The notes beneath the pieces are model-generated. The model was not told where the DNA came from, ran no database searches, and was given only the letters and a program-made list of their open reading frames with translations. 64,000 nucleotides of DNA, from positions 51,341-115,340 of the forward strand of contig NZ_JAJEPS010000010.1 in NCBI RefSeq assembly GCF_020686965.1. The letters are read 5' to 3'. The stretch is from Hominiventricola filiformis. GTDB lineage: Bacteria > Bacillota > Clostridia > Lachnospirales > Lachnospiraceae. Both the position numbers and the translations under genes were made by a program. Of the stretch, positions 17,761 to 26,476 are shown piece by piece; the first letter of the stretch is position 1, and every line of letters begins with the position of its first letter.

Positions 17761-18795
17761 CTACATCCCCATAATCTCTTTAATCTCGCCAAATTCTGTA
17801 TTAATTCTGTCTGTCACATCATTCGGGTCCATATCGATTCCAGCAAGCTGACTATTTTCAAGGAACTCATTCCATCTGTCATCTTTTTGCATTTCATCAA
17901 ATTTTTCTCTTAAATAACTTACAATTTCATCCGGTGTATCCTTCGGTACAGCAAGCCATTTCCATACAGAGAAATTCACATTATATCCAAGTTCACCGGA
18001 ACACGGGATATCTTTCAGTTCTTCTCTCTCATCTCTTTCTTCTGCAAAAATCATAATCGGAACAAATGTACCGTCTTTATAATACTGAAGAGCTGCTGTC
18101 GGATGCGTAACTGCTGCCTGCACATGCCCGCCAAGAAGCTGTGCAATTGCTTCCGACTCACCATCAAACGGTGTAGATACTCCATTGATTCCCATCTGTT
18201 TCAAAATACCCTGCGCTGCAAAATCTGGAAGTCCTCCTGCTCCTGACTGTCCAATATTTACATCATTTGTCTGGCCATACGCAACCATTTCTTCTGCATT
18301 GGTTACGCCAAGATCCTTATTAACCCAGAGAATTAACGGCTCATATGTTACACATGCGATTGCTGTATAATCTTCAATTTTATAAGTTACATCTCTCATC
18401 AGAGGCTGTGCTTCAAAAACACCACTTGCAAACTGAATAATATTATATCCGTCTGCATCTGCTGTCAGGAAATCTGTTGCCGCAATTGTTCCACCTGCAC
18501 CTTCCTGATTCGTTACAGTACAGGACTGTCCCATATAATCTGGTATCATTTCTGCAAATGTCCGGCAAATCAGATCCGAACTGCCACCAGCTGCCCACGG
18601 ACAGATAATATTAAATCCTCTTGTCGGAAAATCAATATCTGCAGATGCATCCCCTGCATTTGCATCTGAAGCTGCTGTCGTTTCTGTCTGCTCCGTTTTA
18701 TCCGATGTTGTTTCCTGTGTTGATGATCCGCATCCAATCATGGATAAAGCCATTGTTGCGACCAGAAGTGTAGCGACCAGTTTTTTGTTTTTCAT
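17761..18795 (-). CDS. tctC: Tripartite tricarboxylate transporter, substrate-binding lipoprotein TctC
   Basis: Extracellular binding protein, 344 residues. The N-terminal signal MKNKKLVATLLVATMALSMI ends in a lipobox with the lipidated cysteine in MIGCGSS, followed by an acidic, Ser/Thr-rich linker. The mature part begins with PTRGFNIICPWAAGGSSDL, the TctC/Bug signature. AGGAGG lies before the ATG at 18795; the longer start at 18867 would bury the signal peptide and was rejected. It is the first gene of the operon, directly after the two LacI-type operators. Confidence 0.95.
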   Translation of the reverse strand: MKNKKLVATLLVATMALSMIGCGSSTQETTSDKTEQTETTAASDANAGDASADIDFPTRGFNIICPWAAGGSSDLICRTFAEMIPDYMGQSCTVTNQEGAGGTIAATDFLTADADGYNIIQFASGVFEAQPLMRDVTYKIEDYTAIACVTYEPLILWVNKDLGVTNAEEMVAYGQTNDVNIGQSGAGGLPDFAAQGILKQMGINGVSTPFDGESEAIAQLLGGHVQAAVTHPTAALQYYKDGTFVPIMIFAEERDEREELKDIPCSGELGYNVNFSVWKWLAVPKDTPDEIVSYLREKFDEMQKDDRWNEFLENSQLAGIDMDPNDVTDRINTEFGEIKEIMGM

Positions 18796-18883
18796 TAAAA
18801 AATTCCTCCTTTGATAAAATTTTCTTTCTTCCCTTCTTCCAAGAAAGCTCGTTGTTGATGATTTCATGTTATCTTACAATTTT

Positions 18884-18912
18884 ATTATATTCAATTCGTA
18901 TTTACGCAAACG
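18884..18912 (-). promoter_or_regulatory. Probable promoter of the tct operon
   Basis: On the minus strand a perfect TATAAT (18889-18884) lies about 90 bases before the tctC start. The -35 position 17 bases upstream falls inside the operator palindrome and reads CGTTTG, a poor match, so occupancy of the operator would block it. Confidence 0.55.
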
Positions 18913-18920
18913 TTTGTGTA
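18903..18920. promoter_or_regulatory. LacI-family operator 1
   Basis: Near-perfect palindrome TACGCAAACGTTTGTGTA with core CAAACGTTTG (18907-18916), overlapping the -35 region of the probable tctC promoter. The central CG is typical of LacI-family sites. CcpA is an alternative binder. Confidence 0.7.
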
Positions 18921-19023
18921 TGATGTACGAAAATACTTTATATTTTTTTAATTTTTTGCATATTTTTACCATTTATTTTCCTGTTTATTCCATTTTTCAC
19001 AAATATTCAACAATATTTTAGTT

Positions 19024-19039
19024 ACACAAACGTTTTCAT
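19024..19039. promoter_or_regulatory. LacI-family operator 2
   Basis: ACACAAACGTTTTCAT, core CAAACGTTTT at 19027-19036, exactly 120 bases upstream of the equivalent position in operator 1. The spacing would allow a repression loop. Confidence 0.6.
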
Positions 19040-19067
19040 TTCTTTTTGCATAAAGTTAAAAAACAGA

Positions 19068-19109
19068 GGCTGTAGTTTCACTGACAAACTGATCTGTGAA
19101 ACTACAGCC
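19068..19109 (-). terminator. Terminator after the acyltransferase gene
   Basis: Inverted repeat GGCTGTAGTTTCAC / GTGAAACTACAGCC (19068-19081 and 19096-19109) followed by TGTTTTTTAAC on the minus strand. It insulates the tct operon from the upstream gene. Confidence 0.85.
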
Positions 19110-19128
19110 CCTGATATTTTCATAATCC

Positions 19129-20115
19129 TTATTTTTTATATTTTCCAAACAAAAACAATCGTAATATTCCCGCATGGTCAATGATATAGATAAGTACTGC
19201 CGTGATAGCGCTCATGACTACAAATGCTGCGCCTGCATAGAGCAGTCCTTCCATGCTCCAGAAAGTATAAATAATCCCCTCCGGATTCAGCACTTTTGCA
19301 AACTGGTAATGAAGGACATAGATTTCCAGCGTATAAAGTCCCAGCTGTGCAAGTTTCTGTTTTGCCCGGCAGTCTTTCCAATCCAGAACTGCCCGAATCA
19401 GCCAGAAACATCCAAGGAAGGAAGCAATGGTCTGTACCCCAAGCATCACAATGCCAGTCACCGTCACCAGATCCAGTTTCACGACCATCATTAGAAATAC
19501 AATGCCGCCAATCCAGGCTGTCCACCGCTGCTGCTGCACCGGTACATACTTTCCCACCGACTCCTCATGCATTCCAACAAAATATGCCACGGTGTAATAG
19601 GGGAGATAAATTACCAGTATGGACGGACTTAAGAACGTCACACCTACCAGATATGCTGCCAGAATCACACCGCATCCCAGGAACCAGATCACCCAGAACA
19701 CCATTTCTTTGCCTCTGCCCCACAGATTCTGAATCAGTTGTGCTGCATAAGCCAGCAGTGTAAATAAAAACAGTGTCATTAAAAACCACAAACCATAGTC
19801 CAGTTGAAACAATACCGTCTTCAATGCCCGCGGCACATAAGTCAGATGCTGCAGCACCAGCCAGGAAAAGAATGGAAGAAGATAAGCTGCTGCCCGCTTT
19901 TTCATGCGTGCATAGAATTGTTCTACACTCTGTATTTTCGTCCCTTTTCCTGCCAGATATCCACTGACCAGGAAAAATAATGGCATCTGGATGGATTTGA
20001 TCACATCATAGAGATAGGGATCGGTCATATGATTATGGACCTGTACGTGTCCGAACATGACCAGCAAAATGGCAATTCCTTTCAGACAGTCCAGAGATTC
20101 GTTCCGTTCTTTCAT
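19129..20115 (-). CDS. Acyltransferase family 3 (membrane O-acyltransferase)
   Basis: Integral membrane acyltransferase of 328 residues with about ten membrane segments. The N-terminus ESLDCLKGIAILLVMFGHV carries the family D-x-x-K/R-G-I and active-site histidine, and FFLVSGYLAGKG follows. Members transfer acetyl or succinyl groups to cell-surface sugars. It stands alone, ended by its own terminator, next to the polysaccharide cluster. The sugar target is unknown. Confidence 0.88.
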   Translation of the reverse strand: MKERNESLDCLKGIAILLVMFGHVQVHNHMTDPYLYDVIKSIQMPLFFLVSGYLAGKGTKIQSVEQFYARMKKRAAAYLLPFFSWLVLQHLTYVPRALKTVLFQLDYGLWFLMTLFLFTLLAYAAQLIQNLWGRGKEMVFWVIWFLGCGVILAAYLVGVTFLSPSILVIYLPYYTVAYFVGMHEESVGKYVPVQQQRWTAWIGGIVFLMMVVKLDLVTVTGIVMLGVQTIASFLGCFWLIRAVLDWKDCRAKQKLAQLGLYTLEIYVLHYQFAKVLNPEGIIYTFWSMEGLLYAGAAFVVMSAITAVLIYIIDHAGILRLFLFGKYKK

Positions 20116-20141
20116 GTAGATACCTCATTATCTTCAATCCA

Positions 20142-20310
20142 CGGGCACCCGAGTATGGGGATATAAGCGTCTGTGAGCGGAACCGCTTCCGCTAAGTCCT
20201 CGATCCAGCGGCACTAACACTCGAACATCGCATACTGCTCGTTCTCGTGAAGTGCCGGGACTGCGGACGTTCCTTTCACAGACGCTTATATCCCCATACC
20301 CGTTTGCCCG
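20142..20310. repeat. Long palindromic repeat element, copy A
   Basis: A perfect 24-base inverted repeat (20153-20176 and 20276-20299) encloses 99 bases, with partial pairing continuing outward to CGGGCA / TGCCCG. The interior has smaller hairpins (AGCGG..CCGCT near 20175; GGCACT..AGTGCC). The segment GGGACTGCGGACGTTCCTTT followed by CACA near the right arm (from 20257) recurs in copy B at 32286. It fills the gap between the acyltransferase and the next gene and may be a mobile palindromic element or a bidirectional terminator. Confidence 0.7.
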
Positions 20311-20419
20311 CCACTTTCACTATTAATCTTACATTTCAGTTTATCACAGTGATTGTCACCCGGCAAGGAATGTGTTAGACTATTTAGAGTTATACACATT
20401 CACATGGAGAAAACACACT

Positions 20420-21598
20420 ATGATAGAAAAGATTAAGAAAACACCGCTCTATCCGATTCTGGCGGGCATCTATCCGCGGATTCACAAGATCTATATCTGG
20501 CTGGTATGGCAGATTTGTTACCTGCTTCCGGTAGAGCATAAAAAAATCGTCTTCAGCAACTTTAACGGTGGCGGCTTTGGCGACAACACCCGCTATATTG
20601 CAGAGGAATGCATCCGCCGGAAGATTCCTTATAAAATGTATTGGGTCTGTGAAAAGCCTGGCTGCACATTTCCGCCTGAACTAACCATCATCCGACCCAA
20701 CACAGCAGCTTTTGTCTATCACATGGTAACCGCCGGTGTCTGGGTGGACAATACGAGAAAGCTTTATTATTTCAAAAAGAAAAAAAGTCAGACTTACATC
20801 CACACCTGGCATGCAGGTCCCGGTCTGAAGCGAATCGAACGTGATGCAGGCAGCGGACTTTCCAAAGAATACATTGCCTATGCCAAAAAAGACTCCAAGG
20901 CTATCGACCTGCTTCTGTCCAACTGCAGATTCTGGACCCAGTGTTTTAAGAGCTGCTTCTGGTACGATGGTCCGATTATGGAAAAGGGACTTCCCAAAAA
21001 TGATCTGTATTTCCAGGATCAGACCCCTCTTCGCAGCATGATCCGTGATTACTACCATCTTCCTCAGGATATGAATCTGGTGCTCTATGTACCGACCTGG
21101 CGTGAGAACCGGAAACTCAATGCTTATCATCTGGATTTTGATGGATGTATCAAAGCCTTCGAGGAACGCTTCGGCGGCAAATGGGCCATGCTGGTCCGCA
21201 TGCATCCTAATGTAAATGCAGCAGACTTCGACATTCACTACACGGACCGGATCATCAATGCTTCTCCGTATCCGAACAGCCAGGAACTCTTAGCTGCCGG
21301 AGACGCTGTCATCACAGACTACTCCTCCTGCGGATTTGATTATCTGCAGCTTGACCGCCTGTCCTTTTTCTATGCAGAGGACTATGATCAGATGAAGCGT
21401 GACAAAGGATACTATATGGAGCTCTCTGAGCTTCCGTCCCCCATCGCCTTTAATAATGGGCAGATGCTCAAAAATATTCTTGATTTCTCATGGGAGGAAT
21501 ACGAAGAAAAAAGAAAGACTTTCATGAAAAAAATGGATTATTACGATGACGGTCACGCGGCAGAAGCGGTAGTTGATTATATTTTGAATTTAAAATAA
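20420..21598 (+). CDS. CDP-glycerol glycerophosphotransferase family protein (TagB/TagF-like)
   Basis: Transfers polyol-phosphate units from CDP-activated donors in teichoic-acid-like polymers. The 392-residue protein has KKIVFSNFNGGGFGDNTRYI near the N-terminus, HTWHAGPGLKRI, and the C-terminal domain with LYVPTWRENRK, RMHPN and ITDYSSCGFDYLQLDR, all hallmarks of the family. The start at 20420 has GGAG ten bases before; a start at 20372 adds 16 residues without a ribosome site. A terminator follows. It is transcribed opposite to the main polysaccharide genes. Confidence 0.88.
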   Translation: MIEKIKKTPLYPILAGIYPRIHKIYIWLVWQICYLLPVEHKKIVFSNFNGGGFGDNTRYIAEECIRRKIPYKMYWVCEKPGCTFPPELTIIRPNTAAFVYHMVTAGVWVDNTRKLYYFKKKKSQTYIHTWHAGPGLKRIERDAGSGLSKEYIAYAKKDSKAIDLLLSNCRFWTQCFKSCFWYDGPIMEKGLPKNDLYFQDQTPLRSMIRDYYHLPQDMNLVLYVPTWRENRKLNAYHLDFDGCIKAFEERFGGKWAMLVRMHPNVNAADFDIHYTDRIINASPYPNSQELLAAGDAVITDYSSCGFDYLQLDRLSFFYAEDYDQMKRDKGYYMELSELPSPIAFNNGQMLKNILDFSWEEYEEKRKTFMKKMDYYDDGHAAEAVVDYILNLK

Positions 21599-21610
21599 TG
21601 CAAAGTACGA

Positions 21611-21651
21611 GGCAGCCGCAGAACAGATGAATCATCTATTCTGCGGCTGCC
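21611..21651 (+). terminator. Terminator after the CDP-glycerol transferase-like gene
   Basis: Perfect 13-base stem GGCAGCCGCAGAA / TTCTGCGGCTGCC (21611-21623, 21639-21651) followed by CCTTTTT. Confidence 0.9.
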
Positions 21652-21659
21652 CCTTTTTA

Positions 21660-22031
21660 TGGTTCTGACAAACAGTCACTTTCTATTCTTCCGGGCAGAT
21701 AGCAACAAAACCTTATATTCTGCCCGATGAGTCAACACAATTATCTGAAAATCCCCCAGAGAAACTATATTCAAGTCGTCAATTGGATATATAGGAAAAA
21801 TGTAATATCCTCTACCCATGAAAACACTAACATCTGGGCAGAGAAAAAAGCGAGGCCGTCTGTATCTCCAAATGTCTTTTATATATGACAGCTGAAGTGA
21901 ATTTTCAAGGATTCTGATAATATATTTGGGTATGACACAGAATAAGTGTGCCATATGCCCAGAACTTCCAGCAGAAAAATTGAACACAAATGATTTCTTT
22001 GCTTAGATTGCATTTCTGATTACTATTTCAT
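21660..22031. other. Gene-poor stretch with one doubtful open frame
   Basis: An open frame on the minus strand (21676-21987, up to 103 codons) starts with GTG, has no ribosome site, and matches nothing I recognise. Base composition is more A/T-rich than the neighbours. It may be a decayed gene remnant or chance; I see no RNA gene or promoter of note here. Confidence 0.4.
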
Positions 22032-23090
22032 CTATCTTTTTGTGTTTTTCACCCATCCGGCCACCGTCAGCGCCACCAGACTTCCCACCACCATCACTGT
22101 TTTGGTCAGTCCGTCTCCCAGCCCCAGCACACCTGCTCCGGTCTGGAGGAACATATAGAGGAACATGTGAAAGCACAGAATCGGTAACGTCTGCCGGCCC
22201 ACCAGACCACATGCCCGTATCACTTGCGGACATCTTACTTCCAGCCGGTCTCCGATGACGAATATAGTGTAGGAACCAAAGATTCCTACCGCCAGATAGA
22301 GAAGCATGCTCACTCCATAATTTCCACAGGACAGATTCACACTACCGCTTAAAAATCCCAGCAGTAAAAAGAAATTCAGGCACGCAATTCCAAGACGGAT
22401 ATCGTTGGTCAGCGTCTTCACACCACCCCATTCTTTTAATTTCTCCCCTGCCGCAAAGAACACGGTAAAATAGGGCACTGCTTCCAGACTCCAGGGCAAT
22501 AACAGCGGCGTCGCATAATGCCAGATCACTGATACGGCAAGACCTCCTCCCAGCAGCCAGTATTTTTTCTGACTCCTGCTGATGAGTCCGTACCAGGCAT
22601 AGACCAGAAATAGTGCCGTCAGAAACCAAAGCGGCGAATTAAGAATATCCATGAGTACAGGATTTGAACCGGCATAACCACTTCTCCACATCTGATTCCG
22701 GGAATAGAGGATTCCGAACAGAGAAGCAAGTTTTAAATCTCCCGGTATTCCGCCCAGCACACAATCCTTTACCCAGAAAAACACCCAGAGAAAGGCACTG
22801 GTTCCAAAGTAGGGAATGAGGAGGCGTTTTGCTTTTTTCAGAAGAAACGTTCCATAGGATTCTCCTTCTTTTACCCGAAAGGTATAACCGGCTGCCACAA
22901 AGAAAATGGGCATATAGAACATGCCGCCATAGTAAGTGACAAGTCCAAGTCTGCAGCCAGCATGCACCAGCAGCACCACCAGGATGCCCATAGCTTTTCC
23001 AAAATCCAGCCATTCCAGCCGTCCGGAAGAATTCAGCCCAAAGTTCTTAGGATGGGCATTATTCGTGTTTTCTAAACATCCGTTTTTCAA
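22032..23090 (-). CDS. Acyltransferase family 3 (membrane O-acyltransferase)
   Basis: Membrane acyltransferase of 352 residues with about ten membrane segments. The family N-terminus GRLEWLDFGKAMGILVVLLVHAG has the D-x-x-K and histidine; MPIFFVAAGYTF follows. AGGAGA precedes the ATG, and the first 32 bases overlap the 3' end of the next acyltransferase, which indicates coupling. As last gene of the polysaccharide operon it probably decorates the polymer or its lipid-linked precursor. Confidence 0.88.
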   Translation of the reverse strand: MKNGCLENTNNAHPKNFGLNSSGRLEWLDFGKAMGILVVLLVHAGCRLGLVTYYGGMFYMPIFFVAAGYTFRVKEGESYGTFLLKKAKRLLIPYFGTSAFLWVFFWVKDCVLGGIPGDLKLASLFGILYSRNQMWRSGYAGSNPVLMDILNSPLWFLTALFLVYAWYGLISRSQKKYWLLGGGLAVSVIWHYATPLLLPWSLEAVPYFTVFFAAGEKLKEWGGVKTLTNDIRLGIACLNFFLLLGFLSGSVNLSCGNYGVSMLLYLAVGIFGSYTIFVIGDRLEVRCPQVIRACGLVGRQTLPILCFHMFLYMFLQTGAGVLGLGDGLTKTVMVVGSLVALTVAGWVKNTKR

Positions 23091-24216
23091 TGAAGGCTTC
23101 TCCTTTCTTTCCCAACGGTTCTACATATCGTACAGATAATTCCGATAGCAGCCCGGTAACTGCACTGATCAGAATCAGATTCAGGAAACAGGTCAGATTA
23201 TAACCATACAGCGGCTCGGCCATCAGGAAAAACCAGGACCCCAATGTGGCAATGACCAGAAAATGAATCAGATACAGGGAATAGGAAATTCGTCCCAGAT
23301 ACTGAAATACTCCCAAGGAGAAAAACTGCTGCACCGGCTCCAGATTAAGCACAGAAAACACAAACAACAATACCCCAAACAGGTGATAGTAATTGACAAA
23401 TACAAAAGGCAGAATTCCCCAGATCGTTCCCTCATAGCCAAATCCTGCAGAAGGGTAGCACATGAAGTAAAGTCCTACTGCAAAAAACACCCAGTTCAGC
23501 ACTTTACTACTGCATATATTTTCTTTCACTTTCCAGTTTGTATACATAAAATCACAAAGCACATATCCGAGGAAAATACCGATAAAATCTGTTCTGAGCA
23601 GCGCCACTGCCAGCACTCCGTAAACAATCCAGCGCCATTTTTTCCCACTTAGCAATGCCGCGCATCCATAATCAAGGTAAGCACCAAGAAACAGCATCTG
23701 CAGGGTCCACAGCACTCCATTATATTTGTTTGTTCCGAATAAAAAGCAGCCATACAGGGATTCCTTAAGCATTTCCACAAAAGACGGTGCAAAGGCATTG
23801 AACCCGGCAAACCACTCTTCAGAACCGGCCAGTGCTGCCACAGAACCATTTTGATAGAGCCCCAGCACCATGGCAAACCAGATGACCATATTTACCACCA
23901 GTACCGTCGGCATCAGCCGGAAATACCGTTTGGCCGCACTTTTCTTCAGGCGGCTCTTATCCCCGGTCGCGAAAAAACTTCTGCACAATACAAAGCCACT
24001 GATCACAAGAAACAGCCGTACCGCTGTATTTCCGTTAAAGAGAAGATTGAGCGGTGATTTTCCAATGACAATATCCAGATTGTCCGGCAAATGACAGGCT
24101 TCCAGTTGATAATGATACATGCCATAATAAAAGGCAAAGACAAAATGGGTCAGGAACACGCACACACATCCAAACCCCTTCAATCCGTCCAGGTAGACTA
24201 ATTTATTCTGCTGCAT
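23059..24216 (-). CDS. Acyltransferase family 3 (membrane O-acyltransferase)
   Basis: Second membrane acyltransferase of this operon, 385 residues from the start at 24216 (MQQNKLVYLDGLKGFGCVCV). A longer open frame to 24546 is only the out-of-frame shadow of the upstream gene and was rejected. The active-site region reads LDGLKGF..FLTHFVF, then VRLFLVISGFVLCRSFF and AKRYFRLMPT, as in the OafA/NodX family. GGTGG precedes the start. It overlaps its upstream neighbour by 19 bases and its downstream neighbour by 32. Confidence 0.88.
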   Translation of the reverse strand: MQQNKLVYLDGLKGFGCVCVFLTHFVFAFYYGMYHYQLEACHLPDNLDIVIGKSPLNLLFNGNTAVRLFLVISGFVLCRSFFATGDKSRLKKSAAKRYFRLMPTVLVVNMVIWFAMVLGLYQNGSVAALAGSEEWFAGFNAFAPSFVEMLKESLYGCFLFGTNKYNGVLWTLQMLFLGAYLDYGCAALLSGKKWRWIVYGVLAVALLRTDFIGIFLGYVLCDFMYTNWKVKENICSSKVLNWVFFAVGLYFMCYPSAGFGYEGTIWGILPFVFVNYYHLFGVLLFVFSVLNLEPVQQFFSLGVFQYLGRISYSLYLIHFLVIATLGSWFFLMAEPLYGYNLTCFLNLILISAVTGLLSELSVRYVEPLGKKGEAFIEKRMFRKHE

Positions 24217-25223
24217 AGATCCACCACTTTCGCTTTTTTCAGAAGGTGTGCTGCGAACACTACCAGAATTCCAAGCTGAATCACTGCAAATACCCACATA
24301 GGCATCATGGATTCCCCATTCACCGCCTCCTGGTATCCGGCAAAGGTTACGATCTGTAAAAATACCGGCACCAGGAACCATTTCGGCTCTGTAAATACAA
24401 AAATCACCGCCAGCACACAGAACAGATAACCTGCGGTCTGATCCATATAGGGCAGGAAATATGCGGCAGCAAGGCCAAAGAACAACATCAGTTCCAGAAT
24501 CATGGGAGACTTCTGTTCTTCCCATTTGCTTTGGGAAAATACCCACACACCGATCACCAGAAGTCCCAAAGTCAGGAAAAGGCCTACCGTGGCAAGCGGT
24601 TCGAAGGACTGCCCCTGCATGGACGTATTTCCAATGATCTCATAGATATTGGGCCAGTGGAAGGTCGTCAGCGTATATCCAGCTCCCATCCATGCCCGGT
24701 AACTGTATACAGCACGGGCTGCAGCCGCCATAATCGGCAGCACCAGTTGCAGATTGTTCAGTTTTCTCATCTGCCACAGCAGCATACAGACTGCAAGGAA
24801 TCCCACATACCGCACATGCAGAAGCAGTGCCGCTGACAATACCACCGAAAACAGCCATCCACAGCCATTTTCCAGAAAAAGAAGCGCACTTACTATAAGC
24901 AGGGCTCCAACACAGGCATTATTTCTTAAAATCGTTCCATCCGCAATCACCGTCGGAAGAATCAGTAACACACTGTAGGTCAGAAGACTCTTTCGTCCAT
25001 TTCCAGTGATCTGATGGACAAGCACGGCACCTGCCACCGCCAGATACCATTCTGCCAGCAGATAAAGGGGATGCGGCATACCGCTGTCCGGGAACGAAGT
25101 GCGAAGCACCAGTCCCACGCCCGTGATGCAGACCGCCAATAATGCTTCCAGAAAATCAAAGGTCATTCCTGCAATCCGGAATTTCCGAAATAGCAGCTCT
25201 CTTAAGAAGTTATCCACCTTCAT
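24198..25223 (-). CDS. Polytopic membrane protein, probable GT-C type glycosyltransferase
   Basis: Membrane protein of 341 residues with ten or more hydrophobic segments. The C-terminal half contains HWPNIYEIIGNTS, which parallels KFPNIYQIIGNNF in the next gene upstream, so the two are diverged paralogues. This copy lacks the acidic first-loop motif seen in the other. Start at 25223 gives a four-base ATGA overlap with the upstream stop. It probably works with its paralogue on a lipid-linked sugar, perhaps as an inactive or accessory partner. Function is inferred from context only. Confidence 0.6.
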   Translation of the reverse strand: MKVDNFLRELLFRKFRIAGMTFDFLEALLAVCITGVGLVLRTSFPDSGMPHPLYLLAEWYLAVAGAVLVHQITGNGRKSLLTYSVLLILPTVIADGTILRNNACVGALLIVSALLFLENGCGWLFSVVLSAALLLHVRYVGFLAVCMLLWQMRKLNNLQLVLPIMAAAARAVYSYRAWMGAGYTLTTFHWPNIYEIIGNTSMQGQSFEPLATVGLFLTLGLLVIGVWVFSQSKWEEQKSPMILELMLFFGLAAAYFLPYMDQTAGYLFCVLAVIFVFTEPKWFLVPVFLQIVTFAGYQEAVNGESMMPMWVFAVIQLGILVVFAAHLLKKAKVVDLCSRIN

Positions 25224-26404
25224 CGAAGAATCTCCCTCCCTTCTTCCACATTGTCTGCAAGAATATTCCCCGGGTCGTGGATATATTCCCAAAGATCAAG
25301 ACCGATCCGCACCAGAAGAAACAGCTGGATAAATGCCAGCGCTCCGTAGGATACCAGGGGCGGCTGTTTGGTCAGATACTGGGCATAGCCCACTACCGTC
25401 AGAAAGGAGGCCGTGACAAACAGTGGAAAACGCTTCGGTCGTAGCAGCGTATAGATCAGTAAAAATGCATCCGTCACATAAAGATACCGCTCATGCATAT
25501 GGGGAAGGAAATACGTAGTCAGCATACCGAAAAAGATAACCATCAAAATCACATATTCCCTTGTGACCTGCACCTTCTGATAGGCCAGATAGAACATGAC
25601 CATCATGAGAATTCCAAGGATCAGCAGCATACCTGCTTTCACATACTCATCCAGGAAGAAATTATTTCCTATGATCTGATAAATGTTCGGGAACTTGATG
25701 GACAGAGACCATCGGTCCTTTCCCCCCTGAAATGCATAAATGCCGATCAGTTCCTTAAAAGGACGTCCGGCAATCCATGCCGGAAGAATGCCCACAAAAT
25801 ACATAACCGGAATCGTGATAAAATGTTTTAGATCCACCTTTTTCCTCACCCAGAGAATCACCAGAAACGGAAAAATAAACAGCGTCTGTAATTTTACCGC
25901 AAAAGCCGCTCCGTAGAACCACATCCCCATCCAGGTCCGGTTATTCATGAGATAATATACACTGGCCAGAATAAGCAGCGTGTAAATAATATCGCACTGG
26001 GACCAGACTGCTGCATTTAAAATCACCGTTGGAAGGAACAGGAACACGCCATAAGCCAGATATCCCCGCTTTCTGCTGCCGCTGCACTCTGTCACCATCC
26101 GTCCGATAAGGGCCGCCCCTGCAAAATCCAGCAGACAGCAGAGTCCTTTAAAAGCAGTCATGGCATTGACCGGGAGCAGTGTAATGAAATACAAAATATA
26201 CATAACCGGCGGCGCGTAGTCGTAAAAATCATCTGCCAGTGCCCTGAATCCCCCTTCGGAAAGCCGGGTCAGCCAGTCACTCCAGTAGACGCTCCAGTCT
26301 TCCGCCACAAAGGTGCGGACCGCCAGCCGGACTGCCACTGCCAGTATGGTAATCAGTACCAGAAACAAAAGGTCCGATTTTTTTGTTTTTTTCTCCTGAT
26401 TCAT
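25220..26404 (-). CDS. GT-C family glycosyltransferase (polyprenyl-phosphate-sugar dependent, mannosyltransferase-like)
   Basis: Membrane protein of 394 residues with about eleven membrane segments. After the first segment the extracellular loop reads VAEDWSVYWSDWLTRL and DDFYDYAPPVMYILY, the acidic loop typical of GT-C enzymes that take sugars from polyprenyl phosphate on the outside of the membrane. LPHMHERYLYV near the C-terminus is a common GT-C motif. The preceding GT2 gene probably makes that lipid-linked donor. Start at 26404 has AGGAG nine bases before. Confidence 0.75.
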   Translation of the reverse strand: MNQEKKTKKSDLLFLVLITILAVAVRLAVRTFVAEDWSVYWSDWLTRLSEGGFRALADDFYDYAPPVMYILYFITLLPVNAMTAFKGLCCLLDFAGAALIGRMVTECSGSRKRGYLAYGVFLFLPTVILNAAVWSQCDIIYTLLILASVYYLMNNRTWMGMWFYGAAFAVKLQTLFIFPFLVILWVRKKVDLKHFITIPVMYFVGILPAWIAGRPFKELIGIYAFQGGKDRWSLSIKFPNIYQIIGNNFFLDEYVKAGMLLILGILMMVMFYLAYQKVQVTREYVILMVIFFGMLTTYFLPHMHERYLYVTDAFLLIYTLLRPKRFPLFVTASFLTVVGYAQYLTKQPPLVSYGALAFIQLFLLVRIGLDLWEYIHDPGNILADNVEEGREILR

Positions 26405-26476
26405 AAAATAAACTCCTGTATACAAAGCCGGCAGACGAAAGACGCAATCCTCTTTCCGCCTGCCGGCGACCATTTA

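Larger units (their letters stand above)
18796..19067. other. Intergenic regulatory region in front of the tct operon
   Basis: Very A/T-rich stretch that holds the promoter, the two operators and the tctC ribosome site. No open frame or RNA gene is recognisable in it. Confidence 0.7.

Noticed and set aside
4572..18795. Sulfoquinovose (sulfoglycolysis) operon
   Set aside because: Transketolase, transaldolase and RpiB-like genes fit in part, but there is no sulfonate exporter, no sulfoquinovosidase and no sulfoquinovose isomerase, while a carboxylate importer and two keto-acid-type aldolases are present.
20142..20310. Insertion-sequence terminal repeats
   Set aside because: The interior of 99 bases cannot code for a transposase and no target duplication is evident; a palindromic unit is the better description.
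21676..21987. 103-codon open frame on the minus strand as a real gene
   Set aside because: GTG start, no ribosome site, no recognisable family; kept only as a doubtful stretch.
24217..24546. N-terminal extension of the acyltransferase at 23059
   Set aside because: This stretch is the out-of-frame shadow of the upstream GT-C-like gene; the normal family start is at 24216.
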